Source: Bradyrhizobium australiense
GTDB lineage: Bacteria; Pseudomonadota; Alphaproteobacteria; Rhizobiales; Xanthobacteraceae
Assembly (NCBI RefSeq): GCF_013114825.1
Contig: NZ_JAAVLX010000003.1
Coordinates: 434,001 to 498,000, forward strand
Direction of reading: 5' to 3'
DNA: 64,000 nucleotides
A program made the translations under genes and the position numbers. Positions 38,032 through 45,835 of the stretch are shown here, piece by piece. The notes beneath the pieces were generated by a model that saw only the letters and a list, made by a program, of their open reading frames with translations, was not told the origin of the DNA and searched no databases. Position 1 is the stretch's first letter. Each line of letters opens with the position of its first letter.

Positions 38032-39384
38032 ATGAGTTCGACCGCGTACAATCTGCTGCTCGCGATCTTGCTGCTCGCCGCCAACGCGTTTTACGTGGCC
38101 GCCGAGTTTGCGCTGGTCAAGAGCCGCGGGTTTCGCATCAGGGCGATGGTCGAGCAGGACCGGTTCGGCGCCCACCTGCTGCACGGCATGATGGGCAATA
38201 TCGAGGCCTATCTCGCCTGCTGCCAACTCGGCATCACCATGGCCTCGCTCGGCCTCGGCTGGGTCGGCGAACCCACGGTTTCGGCGCTGCTCGAGCCGCT
38301 GCTTATCCCGCTCGGAATGTCGGAACGCACGCTGCACTTTGTCTCGTTCCTGGCGGGCTTTTTGGTGTTCTCCTCGTTGCACATCGTCGTCGGCGAGCAG
38401 GTGCCGAAGACGCTCGCGATCCGCCAGCCGATGCCGGTCTCGCAGTGGATCGCCTATCCGCTCCATCTGTCCTATCTGGTCTTCTATCCGCTGAACTGGC
38501 TGCTCAACACCGCGTCGCGCGGGATCTTGCGCATGCTCGGCGTGAAGGAATCCTCGCAGCACGAAATCCTCACCGATTCCGAGATCGAGGGGCTGGTGGA
38601 GGAATCGGCCGTGCACGGCGGTATCGAAAGCGGCGAGGCCGAGTACATCCACAACGTCTTCCGCTTCGGCGATCTCGCGGTATCCGACGTCATGGTCCAT
38701 CGCACCGCGATGGTGATGATCAACGCGGACCTGCCGCCGGACGAACTGGTGCGCGAGGTGCTGGCGACCGAGTACACCCGGATTCCCTTGTGGCGCGACA
38801 AGCCGGAAAACATCATAGGCGTGCTGCACGCCAAGGATCTGCTGCGCGCGATCCGCGCTTCCGAAGGCGACACTTCGCGCATCGACGTTTCGGCGATCAT
38901 GCTGCCGCCCTGGTTCGTGCCGGAGATGCGGCCCCTGTCCGAACAGTTGAAGGCGTTCCGCCGCCGCAAAACCCACTTCGCGCTCGTCGTCGACGAATAT
39001 GGCGAGGTCGAAGGCATGGTGACGCTGGAAGACGTCCTGGAAGAGATCGTCGGCGACATTTCCGACGAGCACGACGTCGTGGTTGCCGGCGTCCGCGTCC
39101 AGGCCGACGGCTCCGTCGTGGTGGACGGTTCAGTGCCGATCCGCGATCTCAATCGCGCCATGAATTGGCACCTGCCCGACGAGGAGGCGACCACCGTTGC
39201 AGGCCTCGTGATTCACGAAGCGCGCTCGATCCCGGAACGCGGCCAGAGCTTCACCTTCCACGGCTGCCGCTTCCGCGTGCTGCGGCGGGAGCGCAACCGC
39301 ATCACCGCGCTGAAGATCACACCGCTGCCGCGCGATACCGAGGCGGAGGATCCGAAGCCGAAGCGGGCGGGAACGGCGTTTTAG
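38032..39384 (+). CDS. CNNM/CBS domain protein (hemolysin/CorC-like family)
   Basis: The 450-residue membrane protein has a DUF21/CNNM domain with three or four helices (about 1-190). Two CBS repeats follow at about 205-335 (VSDVMVHRTAMVMI and the later RRRKTHFALVVDEYGEVEGMVTLEDVLEEIVGDI), then a C-terminal CorC_HlyC transporter-associated domain. Such proteins are thought to handle Mg2+ or Co2+. The old name hemolysin is historical. The start at 38032 has GAGGA upstream. It follows aroB after 67 bases. Confidence 0.93.
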   Translation: MSSTAYNLLLAILLLAANAFYVAAEFALVKSRGFRIRAMVEQDRFGAHLLHGMMGNIEAYLACCQLGITMASLGLGWVGEPTVSALLEPLLIPLGMSERTLHFVSFLAGFLVFSSLHIVVGEQVPKTLAIRQPMPVSQWIAYPLHLSYLVFYPLNWLLNTASRGILRMLGVKESSQHEILTDSEIEGLVEESAVHGGIESGEAEYIHNVFRFGDLAVSDVMVHRTAMVMINADLPPDELVREVLATEYTRIPLWRDKPENIIGVLHAKDLLRAIRASEGDTSRIDVSAIMLPPWFVPEMRPLSEQLKAFRRRKTHFALVVDEYGEVEGMVTLEDVLEEIVGDISDEHDVVVAGVRVQADGSVVVDGSVPIRDLNRAMNWHLPDEEATTVAGLVIHEARSIPERGQSFTFHGCRFRVLRRERNRITALKITPLPRDTEAEDPKPKRAGTAF

Positions 39385-39406
39385 GAGGACTGGACTGCGG
39401 TCTTAC

Positions 39407-39543
39407 CGTCACCCTGAGGAGCCGCGAAGCGGCGTCTCGAAGGGCGACGGCCCGGCCGGTGGCCGCTCATTCGTCGAGGCTCGCGGAGCCTGTCATCGGG
39501 CCGCGCTTCGCGCGGACCCGTTGGCTCGCGCCTCAGGATGATT
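39407..39543. repeat. Repeat family F (CCTGAGGAGC ... CTCAGGATG type)
   Basis: This element has internal inverted arms such as GCGAAGCGGC/GCCGCGCTTCGCG and ends in CACCCTGAGGA and CCTCAGGATG. It fills the gap between two convergent genes and resembles intergenic elements common in this group. Confidence 0.65.
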
Positions 39544-39994
39544 ATTCAATATCGATGGCGACGCCGCTGAGCTTCCACTGGCCGTCAGAGGGAATGAAGC
39601 CGAGCTGGTACTTCACCTTTTTCGGCGTGGTGTCGAAGCGGCCCTTCAGGCGCAGCACACCCTTGTCGTCGATCCTGGCGTCCTCCTCCGGAATGACCGG
39701 GCTGGCGACGATGGCATCGAACACGGCGTGCTTCTCGACCAGGTCCTTGAAGACGGCCCGCAGCTTGTCGGGTGGAAACTGGTCACGGAACGGCTTTGAA
39801 ATCTTGGCGTGCAGAATCGTGAAATTGTCCGATGCCACCGCGTCGTTGAGCGTCACGAGAATGCTCTTGATCAGCACCTCCTGGACAAAGGGGCTCGGCA
39901 TGTCCAACGCCTGCGCCCGGATTGAGGAGACCGCAACCAGCAGTGCTGCGGCGGCACATCTGAAGCGTGCCCAATATCGCATCGGACGACCCAT
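39542..39994 (-). CDS. Exported protein of unknown function
   Basis: The 150-residue product has an N-terminal signal peptide (about residues 5-30, hydrophobic AAAALLVAVSSIRAQA). The mature part has VQEVLIKSILVTLNDAVASDNFTILHAKISKPFRDQFPPDKLRAVFKDL and a C-terminal beta-rich half ending LGFIPSDGQWKLSGVAIDIE. That pattern recalls the NTF2-like fold, but I am not sure. ATG choices are 39994 or 39982, the latter giving a more standard signal peptide. The substrate is unknown. Confidence 0.75.
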   Translation of the reverse strand: MGRPMRYWARFRCAAAALLVAVSSIRAQALDMPSPFVQEVLIKSILVTLNDAVASDNFTILHAKISKPFRDQFPPDKLRAVFKDLVEKHAVFDAIVASPVIPEEDARIDDKGVLRLKGRFDTTPKKVKYQLGFIPSDGQWKLSGVAIDIE

Positions 39995-40192
39995 CGAGCT
40001 GCGATGGCATCAGGCTGAGCCGCGTTCAAATGGAACCTGATCCACCGCCTCAGTGATTGTCTCACAGTTGCGAAAACGGTTCTACCGGCCCGGCCGATCT
40101 TCACAGGAAGCTGGCGGATCGCCCCATGTCAGGCTGCCGATGGCTTCCGCGAGCAACCCGTTCGGGTGAGTGCGCCGACATATCCAGCCAAA

Positions 40193-40471
40193 CTACCGGC
40201 CGGCGGTTTCTCCCGGCGCCTGCGCCTTGATGGCGAGCGCATGGACGGAGCCCTGGAGTTCCGCTGCAAGCGTCGCATTTACCATGCGGTGACGTTCGAT
40301 CCGGCTCTTCCCTTCGAAGGCCGGAGATACGATATAGACCCTGAAATGCGTTTCGCCGCCCGGCCTGTGGCCGGCATGGCCTTCATGCAGATGCGATTCG
40401 TCGGCGACATCGAGGCTTTCCGGCAAGAAAGCTTCACGCAACTTGTTTATGATAGTGTCCTTGGTGCTCAT
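40193..40471 (-). CDS. bolA: BolA family protein
   Basis: The 92-residue product has the BolA signature: INKLREAF near the start, ESHLHEGHAGHRPGGETHFRVYIVSPAFEGKSRIERHRMVNATLAAELQGSVHALAIKA through the core. The segment FEGKSRIERHRMV with its conserved Arg and His matches the helix-turn-helix-like region. BolA proteins work with monothiol glutaredoxins on Fe-S and iron handling. It is divergent from the J-domain gene, a common pairing in rhizobia. Confidence 0.95.
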   Translation of the reverse strand: MSTKDTIINKLREAFLPESLDVADESHLHEGHAGHRPGGETHFRVYIVSPAFEGKSRIERHRMVNATLAAELQGSVHALAIKAQAPGETAGR

Positions 40472-40580
40472 GATGGCGGCAGATAATTCTGTATCTGCTT
40501 TCCGTCAATGATGCATCCGAACGGAGGTATTCGCAATGTCAAGACTTGAAGCTTTGGGCATTGCGTAGTCAAAGTCAGCC

Positions 40581-41228
40581 ATGGCGATTGATTCATCCAA
40601 GTTTTTCGATTCCATTCGCATCAAGCCCAACAAGCTGAGTGCGAAGCAGCAGGCGCAGGCGCGCGAGGAAGCCGCCATGTGCGAATGGGCGGGCTGCCAG
40701 AACAAGGGGCCGCATCGCGCGCCCAAGGGCCGGGAGAATTCCCGCGAGTATTGGCACTTCTGTCTCAACCACGTGCGTGAATACAACCAGTCCTACAATT
40801 TCTTTCAGGGCATGAACGCCGATGCCGTCGCGCGCTACCAAAAGGATGCGCTGACCGGCCATCGCCCGACCTGGAAGATGGGCGCCAACACCGCCGGCAA
40901 GAAGGGCAAGCAACCCAGCGCCGAGGACTTTGATGGCGCCGCCGATCCGTTCAGCATGTTCTCGGAGCTCAACGGCCGCGGCCGCTGGCGTCCCGGTCCA
41001 GGCGCACAGGCCAAGACCGAGACGCGCAAGGTGATGAACGCCGAACGCAAGGCGCTGCAGGTGATGGGGCTTTCCGCCGAAGCAACGCTCGAGGACGTCA
41101 AGGCCAAGTACAAGGCGCTGGTCAAGCAGCACCATCCCGACGCCAATGGCGGCGACCGCTCCACCGAGGACCGCCTGATCGAGATCATCAAGGCGTATAA
41201 TTATTTGAAGACGGTGGTGCGGGCGTAG
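40581..41228 (+). CDS. J-domain protein with C-terminal DnaJ domain
   Basis: The 215-residue product puts the J domain at its C-terminus (about 150-215): LQVMGLSAEATLEDVKAKYKALVKQHHPDANGGD, with the HPD that stimulates Hsp70. The N-terminal 80 residues have CEWAGCQNKGPHRAPKG and YWHFCLNHVREYNQSYNFF. The four cysteine/histidine sites could bind zinc, which is an inference. The arrangement differs from classic DnaJ, where J is N-terminal and a zinc-finger domain follows. It is divergent from bolA. Confidence 0.9.
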   Translation: MAIDSSKFFDSIRIKPNKLSAKQQAQAREEAAMCEWAGCQNKGPHRAPKGRENSREYWHFCLNHVREYNQSYNFFQGMNADAVARYQKDALTGHRPTWKMGANTAGKKGKQPSAEDFDGAADPFSMFSELNGRGRWRPGPGAQAKTETRKVMNAERKALQVMGLSAEATLEDVKAKYKALVKQHHPDANGGDRSTEDRLIEIIKAYNYLKTVVRA

Positions 41229-41236
41229 TCAGCCCT

Positions 41237-41360
41237 GTAGCGCGGATGGAGCCAACGGGTCGCGCGAATGCGCGCCCGACGACAGGCTCCGCGCAATCCG
41301 GGGTTCTCTCATCCGCTGATACACTGGTCCCGGATTACGCTGGCGCTCCATCCGGGCTAC
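41237..41360. repeat. Repeat family C, copy C2
   Basis: The left arm GCGGATGGAGCCAACGG and right GCGCTCCATCCGGGCTACG mirror the ends of copy C1, with an inner GCGCAATCCGG/CCGGATTACGC pair. It lies between the J-domain gene and the convergent citrate synthase-type gene. Confidence 0.8.
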
Positions 41361-41378
41361 GTTTGCTACGATTTTTGC

Positions 41379-42470
41379 TCACCCCGGCATCGATCCAACA
41401 TAAGCCGAACTCGGCCGGATCAGCCGGCCGCCACGCTGCTGCTCCCGGGCATGCGCGGTCCAGCCCGCCGCGCGGGCCACGGCAAAGATCGGCGTAAATG
41501 CCTGGCGCGGAATTTTCAGCGCGTCGAGCAGGATTGCGGTGAAGAACTCCACATTGGTGTCGAGCGGGCGATCGGGATTTTTCCGCCGCAGCGCGTCGCG
41601 TATGTAGGCTTCGACCTCACCTGCGAACGCCAGATCGGTGCCGCCTCCTGCAAGCCGCTCGATCGCGCCCTTGAGCACATCGGCACGAGGATCGCGGACG
41701 CGATAGACGCGGTGACCGAAACCCATCAGCCGCTCGCCGCGGGCCAGCGCACTGTCGACCCACGGCTTGATCCGCTCGGTCGAGCCGATCGCATCCAGCA
41801 TCTCCAGCACCGGTTCAGGGGCGCCGCCATGCAATGGCCCGGTCAGGGCGCAATAGCCGGCGGTGACGGCTGCGAATAAATCCGCCTGCGTCGAGGCCAC
41901 CACGCGCGTCGTGAAGGTCGACGCGTTCATGCCGTGATCGCAGACCGTGACGAAATAGGTGTCCAGCGCAGTGATCTCGGGCGTTTCGGCCTTGCGGCCG
42001 CGCAGCATCGACAGTGTGTCGGCAGCATGGCCAAGGGTCGGATCGGGCGCGATCGGATCATCGCCTTTGGCCCGTTGCAGCAGCGCGCCGGCAATCACAG
42101 GCAACGCGCCGAGGATGGTTGCCTCATGCTCAAGTCCGTTCTCCCCGCGCAAGCCGGCGACGGCAGCGCGAAAGCCGTCGATAATCGACAAGCCACGCGT
42201 TGCCGGCAGCAATTCGGGTAGTCGTGCGAATGCGCGTTCCCGCGCAGCGCCGAGCCTTGAGCGCACATTGGCTTCGCTGAGGGAGATTCCCATTGCCGAG
42301 TTCCACAGGCGCGCGGTCACGCCTTCGAAACTCGATTTTCCCGCGAAGTCGCCGATCCGCTCGCCGGTGATAATTAGTTCGCCGCCCTCGCCGTCGACAT
42401 GGCTGAGCGCGGTTTCGGCGGCCGGAATGCCGTCGAGGCCGATCGGGGTCTTCGAAATCTGCATGTTCAT
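41379..42470 (-). CDS. Citrate synthase-type protein (CitA-like)
   Basis: The 363-residue product has the citrate synthase folds. GPLHGGAPEPVLEML holds the first catalytic His, FGHRVYRVRDPRADVLK the second and the Arg region, and NVEFFTAILLDALKIP the third site, where the usual Asp is Glu. The end has AHAREQQRGGRLIRPSSAYVG. It should join acetyl-CoA to a keto acid such as oxaloacetate or propionyl-type substrate, so citrate versus methylcitrate is open. The start at 42470 has AAGGAGAG seven bases before. It is divergent from a second synthase with an HTH domain. Confidence 0.88.
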   Translation of the reverse strand: MNMQISKTPIGLDGIPAAETALSHVDGEGGELIITGERIGDFAGKSSFEGVTARLWNSAMGISLSEANVRSRLGAARERAFARLPELLPATRGLSIIDGFRAAVAGLRGENGLEHEATILGALPVIAGALLQRAKGDDPIAPDPTLGHAADTLSMLRGRKAETPEITALDTYFVTVCDHGMNASTFTTRVVASTQADLFAAVTAGYCALTGPLHGGAPEPVLEMLDAIGSTERIKPWVDSALARGERLMGFGHRVYRVRDPRADVLKGAIERLAGGGTDLAFAGEVEAYIRDALRRKNPDRPLDTNVEFFTAILLDALKIPRQAFTPIFAVARAAGWTAHAREQQRGGRLIRPSSAYVGSMPG

Positions 42471-42542
42471 GGGGCTCTCCTTTGCTTGCGGCAAAGGTCG
42501 GGCCTCTCGACAGATTGATCAATCTTGATTACGTAAATCAAT
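42471..42542. promoter_or_regulatory. Divergent operator region of the citrate synthase pair
   Basis: In 72 bases I see three dyads: CCTTTGC-N5-GCAAAGG (42479-42497), which overlaps the Shine-Dalgarno of the minus-strand gene; the perfect 12-base palindrome GATTGATCAATC (42513-42524); and TTGATT-N5-AATCAA (42525-42541), which ends one base before the plus-strand ATG. The latter two share TTGAT half-sites. No Shine-Dalgarno precedes the plus-strand ATG. Confidence 0.6.
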
Positions 42543-43760
42543 ATGAAAAAATCCGCCGGACTTTACCTCTCGGCGCGCGAGGCCTCCGCCGAACTCGCTA
42601 TCTCCCAAGCGACGCTTTATGCCTATGTCAGCCGTGGCTTGATCCGCTCGGAGCCGTCTGACGATTCTCGCAGCCACCGCTACCGGGCCGAGGACGTCCG
42701 CACGCTAAAAGAGCGCCGCGCGCCGTCGCCGGAGCCGCGCGGCCTGCGCAGTTTCGACGCCGATCTGCCGGTGATGGATTCCGCCGTCGGAACCATCACC
42801 GAGGACGGCGCGATCTATCGCGGCGTCAACTGCATCGATCTCGCCGAGCGCGACACGCTCGAACATGCCGCGACGCTGCTGTGGGACGTGACCGGCGTCG
42901 ATCCCTTCGATCAGAACAATTGCCCCGTTGTGTCAGACGAAATGCGCGCAGTGGCCGAGGCCGCACGTGGAGCTAATGCGATCGATCGCGCCATCGCAGT
43001 GCTGGCGCTCGCCGCCAGGGCTGACCCAAGGGCCTTCACCCGCGCCGACGAAGAGCGCGCGATGCTAGGTGGCCGCATCATGCGCCTCGTAGTCGCGACC
43101 ATGCTGAACACCAAACCCTCGGCAAAGCCGCTTCACGTGCAGATCGCACGCGTCTGGGCGCCAGAGCACAAGCAAGCGGCCGATTTGATCCGCCGCGCGC
43201 TGGTGCTGCTGGCGGATCATGAGCTGAATGCCTCGACCTTCACCGTGCGCTGCGCGGCCTCGACCGGGCTAAATCTCTACGATGCCATGATCGCCGGTCT
43301 CGTCGCGCTGAAAGGCCCGAAGCATGGCGGCGCCGGCGTGCTGGCGGCGCAGCTCCTGAAGACGCTCGCAGATGGCGAGGTCGCCCCTCTGATCCGCGAG
43401 CGCGTCGCGCTCGGCGAACACTTTGCCGGCTTTGGCCATGGAGTCTACAAGCATGGCGATCCCCGCGCGCGGGCGCTTCTGGAGGCGCTGGCGCGCTCGG
43501 GCGCTGACCGCAAGCTCACCCACGAAATCCCGGAGCGGATCGCCGAAGCGACCGGCGAGTTCGTCAATATCGATTATGCCCTTGCGGTGCTGGTGCACAC
43601 GCTCGGCCTGCCGCCCGGCCATGAACTGGTGCTGTTTTCCATGGCGCGAACCGTGGGATGGATCGCGCATGCCTGCGAGCAATTGCGCCATGGCCGGCTG
43701 ATCCGGCCCCGCGCGCGCTATGTTGGTCCCGCACCGGGACGGAGCCCGGTCCGGGCCTGA
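42543..43760 (+). CDS. Citrate synthase-type protein with N-terminal HTH domain
   Basis: Residues about 7-55 form a MerR/excisionase-like helix-turn-helix: YLSAREASAELAISQATLYAYVSRGLIRSEPSDDSRSHRYRAEDV. The rest of the 405 residues is a citrate synthase fold with GPKHGGAGVLAAQLL (His), FGHGVYKHGDPRARALLE (second His) and VNIDYALAVLVHTLGLP with the third-site Asp kept. The fusion suggests that enzyme, ligand and DNA binding may be linked. The neighbouring palindromes would be natural targets. It is divergent from the other synthase. The end overlaps dedA by 43 bases. Confidence 0.88.
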   Translation: MKKSAGLYLSAREASAELAISQATLYAYVSRGLIRSEPSDDSRSHRYRAEDVRTLKERRAPSPEPRGLRSFDADLPVMDSAVGTITEDGAIYRGVNCIDLAERDTLEHAATLLWDVTGVDPFDQNNCPVVSDEMRAVAEAARGANAIDRAIAVLALAARADPRAFTRADEERAMLGGRIMRLVVATMLNTKPSAKPLHVQIARVWAPEHKQAADLIRRALVLLADHELNASTFTVRCAASTGLNLYDAMIAGLVALKGPKHGGAGVLAAQLLKTLADGEVAPLIRERVALGEHFAGFGHGVYKHGDPRARALLEALARSGADRKLTHEIPERIAEATGEFVNIDYALAVLVHTLGLPPGHELVLFSMARTVGWIAHACEQLRHGRLIRPRARYVGPAPGRSPVRA

Positions 43761-44401
43761 TCCGAAGGAGTCTTTCCGATCCGCCGGCGGCGCAGCGCCC
43801 AGACGCCGAGCGCGATGATCGCTGCCGCGAACACGGCTAGAATCCACACGTGCTTGCCGGCGCCCTGGTGATGCGGCACGCCGGCATATTTATGCAATGC
43901 GGAGACCGCGAGCACGCCCGGCAGCACATGCGCCAACGCCCAGGCGAGTACCGCGGGAATATTGACGCCGAAGAAGAGCGCTGGCGACATTCCGAGCGCG
44001 CCCGCCGTGACCGGTACGAACGCGCGGATCGGCGGCACAAAGCGCGCAAACAATACAGCCAGCGTTCCCCAGCGCTGGAAGAAAGCTTCGCTCTGCGCCA
44101 TCACGCCTGGATAGCGGGACATCGGCCGGGCGTTGAGAATTTCGCGTTGCGAGCGATGGCCGACCCAGAATGCCGAGCCGTCGCCGAGCACGGCGCCGGC
44201 GATCGCGGCCGCCAGCACGCCTCCCAGCTTCAGTTCGCCGCCGGGCACCAGGGCACTCAGGGCAAGGATGATGGTCGAGCCCGGCACCAGCGCGCCTGCA
44301 ACCGGGATCGCTTCCAACAGGGCAGCGAGAAATAGCGTCAGGTAAGCCAGCCACGGATGGGCAGATACGAATGCAATCACGGGATCGAGGAATGAAGTCA
44401 C
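43718..44401 (-). CDS. DedA family membrane protein
   Basis: This 227-residue protein has about five or six hydrophobic segments, with LEAIPVAGALVPGSTIILALSAL, GAVLGDGSAFWVGHRSQ and VLFARFVPPIRAFVPVTAGALGMSP. The last of these is the conserved DedA/VTT signature with its Arg and Pro. DedA proteins are lipid scramblase-like carriers for undecaprenyl phosphate or phospholipids, and the specific role here is not shown. The 3' end overlaps the convergent synthase gene by 43 bases, with both stops plausible. Confidence 0.92.
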   Translation of the reverse strand: MTSFLDPVIAFVSAHPWLAYLTLFLAALLEAIPVAGALVPGSTIILALSALVPGGELKLGGVLAAAIAGAVLGDGSAFWVGHRSQREILNARPMSRYPGVMAQSEAFFQRWGTLAVLFARFVPPIRAFVPVTAGALGMSPALFFGVNIPAVLAWALAHVLPGVLAVSALHKYAGVPHHQGAGKHVWILAVFAAAIIALGVWALRRRRIGKTPSDQARTGLRPGAGPT

Positions 44402-44703
44402 AACTGCCGTCCAGTGGGTGGGCCGCCTGCACCAGAGCTACCAAGCCCGGGCAGGGGCCGAAAGTGCCGGCAGACCTCCGGTTTTGCCCCGGCAAAGTGA
44501 CCAGGGCGGCAAAAGTACGGCGTGATTCGCAGAGCAGCCCTCCAAAAACCTGATACGCGTCCTATCTTAATGATAAGGCAATGGAACTTTGATTGCGCCG
44601 CGGGCTTCTGCCGGCCCTTGCTCTCTGCTAGGTTCACGTTAGCCCCCATCCGCAGCCATTCAACAGATCTGGTTTCGGGAACGCCCGGGACCTCGGAGGA
44701 TTG
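44402..44703. promoter_or_regulatory. Divergent dedA-cobS region (302 bases)
   Basis: No gene is seen. A Shine-Dalgarno GGAGGA (44695-44700) precedes the cobS ATG at 44704. I looked for a cobalamin riboswitch and did not find its conserved core. Confidence 0.4.
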
Positions 44704-45702
44704 ATGACGACCGCCGCCATGAGCAAAGTTTCGGAGCCCGTCGGATTGCCCGACATGAAGGTGTCGGTCCGGCAGGTCTTCGGTATCGACAGCGACCTCG
44801 AAGTGCCGGCCTATTCCGAAGTCGACCCGCATGTGCCGGAGGTCGATTCGGACTACCGCTTCGACCGTGCCACCACGCTCGCGATTCTCGCCGGCTTCGC
44901 CAAGAACCGCCGCGTCATGGTCACCGGCTATCACGGCACCGGCAAATCGACCCATATCGAGCAGGTCGCGGCGCGCCTGAACTGGCCCTGCGTGCGCGTC
45001 AACCTGGACAGCCACATCAGCCGTATCGACCTGGTCGGCAAGGACTCGATTGTCATCAAGGACGGCAAGCAGGTCACGGAATTCCGCGATGGCATCCTGC
45101 CGTGGGCGCTGCAGCACAACATTGCGCTGGTGTTCGATGAATACGACGCCGGCCGCCCCGACGTGATGTTCGTGATCCAGCGCGTGCTGGAAGTTTCCGG
45201 CCGCCTGACGCTGTTGGACCAGAACAAGGTCATCAAGCCGCACCCGGCGTTCCGCCTTTTTTCGACTGCGAACACGGTGGGGCTCGGCGACACCTCGGGC
45301 CTCTATCACGGCACCCAGCAGATCAACCAGGGCCAGATGGACCGCTGGTCGATCGTCACCACGCTGAACTATCTGGCGCATGACGAGGAAGTCGAAATCG
45401 TGCTGGCCAAGGCGCATCACTACCGCACCCAGGAAGGCCGCGATATCGTCAACAAGATGGTGCGCCTTGCCGATCTCACCCGCAATGCCTTCGCCAACGG
45501 CGATCTATCGACGGTAATGAGCCCGCGCACGGTGATTACCTGGGCCGAGAACTCCGACATCTTCGGCGATATCGGCTTCGCGTTCCGCGTCACCTTCCTC
45601 AACAAGTGTGACGAACTGGAGCGGCCGCTGGTGGCCGAATTCTATCAGCGCTGCTTCAACCAGGAGCTGCCTGAGAGTTCGGTGAACGTGGCGCTCTCAT
45701 AG
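44704..45702 (+). CDS. cobS: Cobaltochelatase subunit CobS
   Basis: CobS is the AAA+ motor of the aerobic CobN-CobS-CobT chelatase that inserts cobalt into hydrogenobyrinic acid diamide. The 332-residue protein has Walker [11 protein letters not shown] (about 81-90), Walker [15 protein letters not shown] and the sensor [12 protein letters not shown]. The start at 44704 follows GGAGGA. cobT follows after repeat A6. CobN must be encoded elsewhere. Confidence 0.96.
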   Translation: MTTAAMSKVSEPVGLPDMKVSVRQVFGIDSDLEVPAYSEVDPHVPEVDSDYRFDRATTLAILAGFAKNRRVMVTGYHGTGKSTHIEQVAARLNWPCVRVNLDSHISRIDLVGKDSIVIKDGKQVTEFRDGILPWALQHNIALVFDEYDAGRPDVMFVIQRVLEVSGRLTLLDQNKVIKPHPAFRLFSTANTVGLGDTSGLYHGTQQINQGQMDRWSIVTTLNYLAHDEEVEIVLAKAHHYRTQEGRDIVNKMVRLADLTRNAFANGDLSTVMSPRTVITWAENSDIFGDIGFAFRVTFLNKCDELERPLVAEFYQRCFNQELPESSVNVALS

Positions 45703-45703
45703 T

Positions 45704-45822
45704 CGTCGTCCCTGCGCAAGCAAGGACCCATACGCCGTGACGTCTCAATAGTGCGACGGAGCCAGAGTTTGAAGACAATGATCGCCGGTGGTTATGGGTC
45801 CCTGCTTTCGCAGGGACGACGG
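45704..45822. repeat. Repeat family A, copy A6, between cobS and cobT
   Basis: The left half GTCCCTGCGCAAGCAAGGAC and right half GTCCCTGCTTTCGCAGGGAC are imperfect hairpins in opposite orientation. It starts at the cobS stop and ends 14 bases before the cobT start, so it fills the whole gap between two genes of one complex. Confidence 0.9.
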
Positions 45823-45835
45823 CGGTGAGGTGGTA

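Noticed and set aside
38004-40040. Long plus-strand frame overlapping the CNNM gene
   Set aside because: Arg-rich shadow; the real gene is in the +38032 frame with clear CBS domains.
41237-41360. Insertion sequence near the J-domain gene
   Set aside because: It is an element of palindromic family C with no transposase frame.
44402-44703. Cobalamin riboswitch upstream of cobS
   Set aside because: The conserved B12-box and core segments are not present, only scattered GC-rich hairpins.
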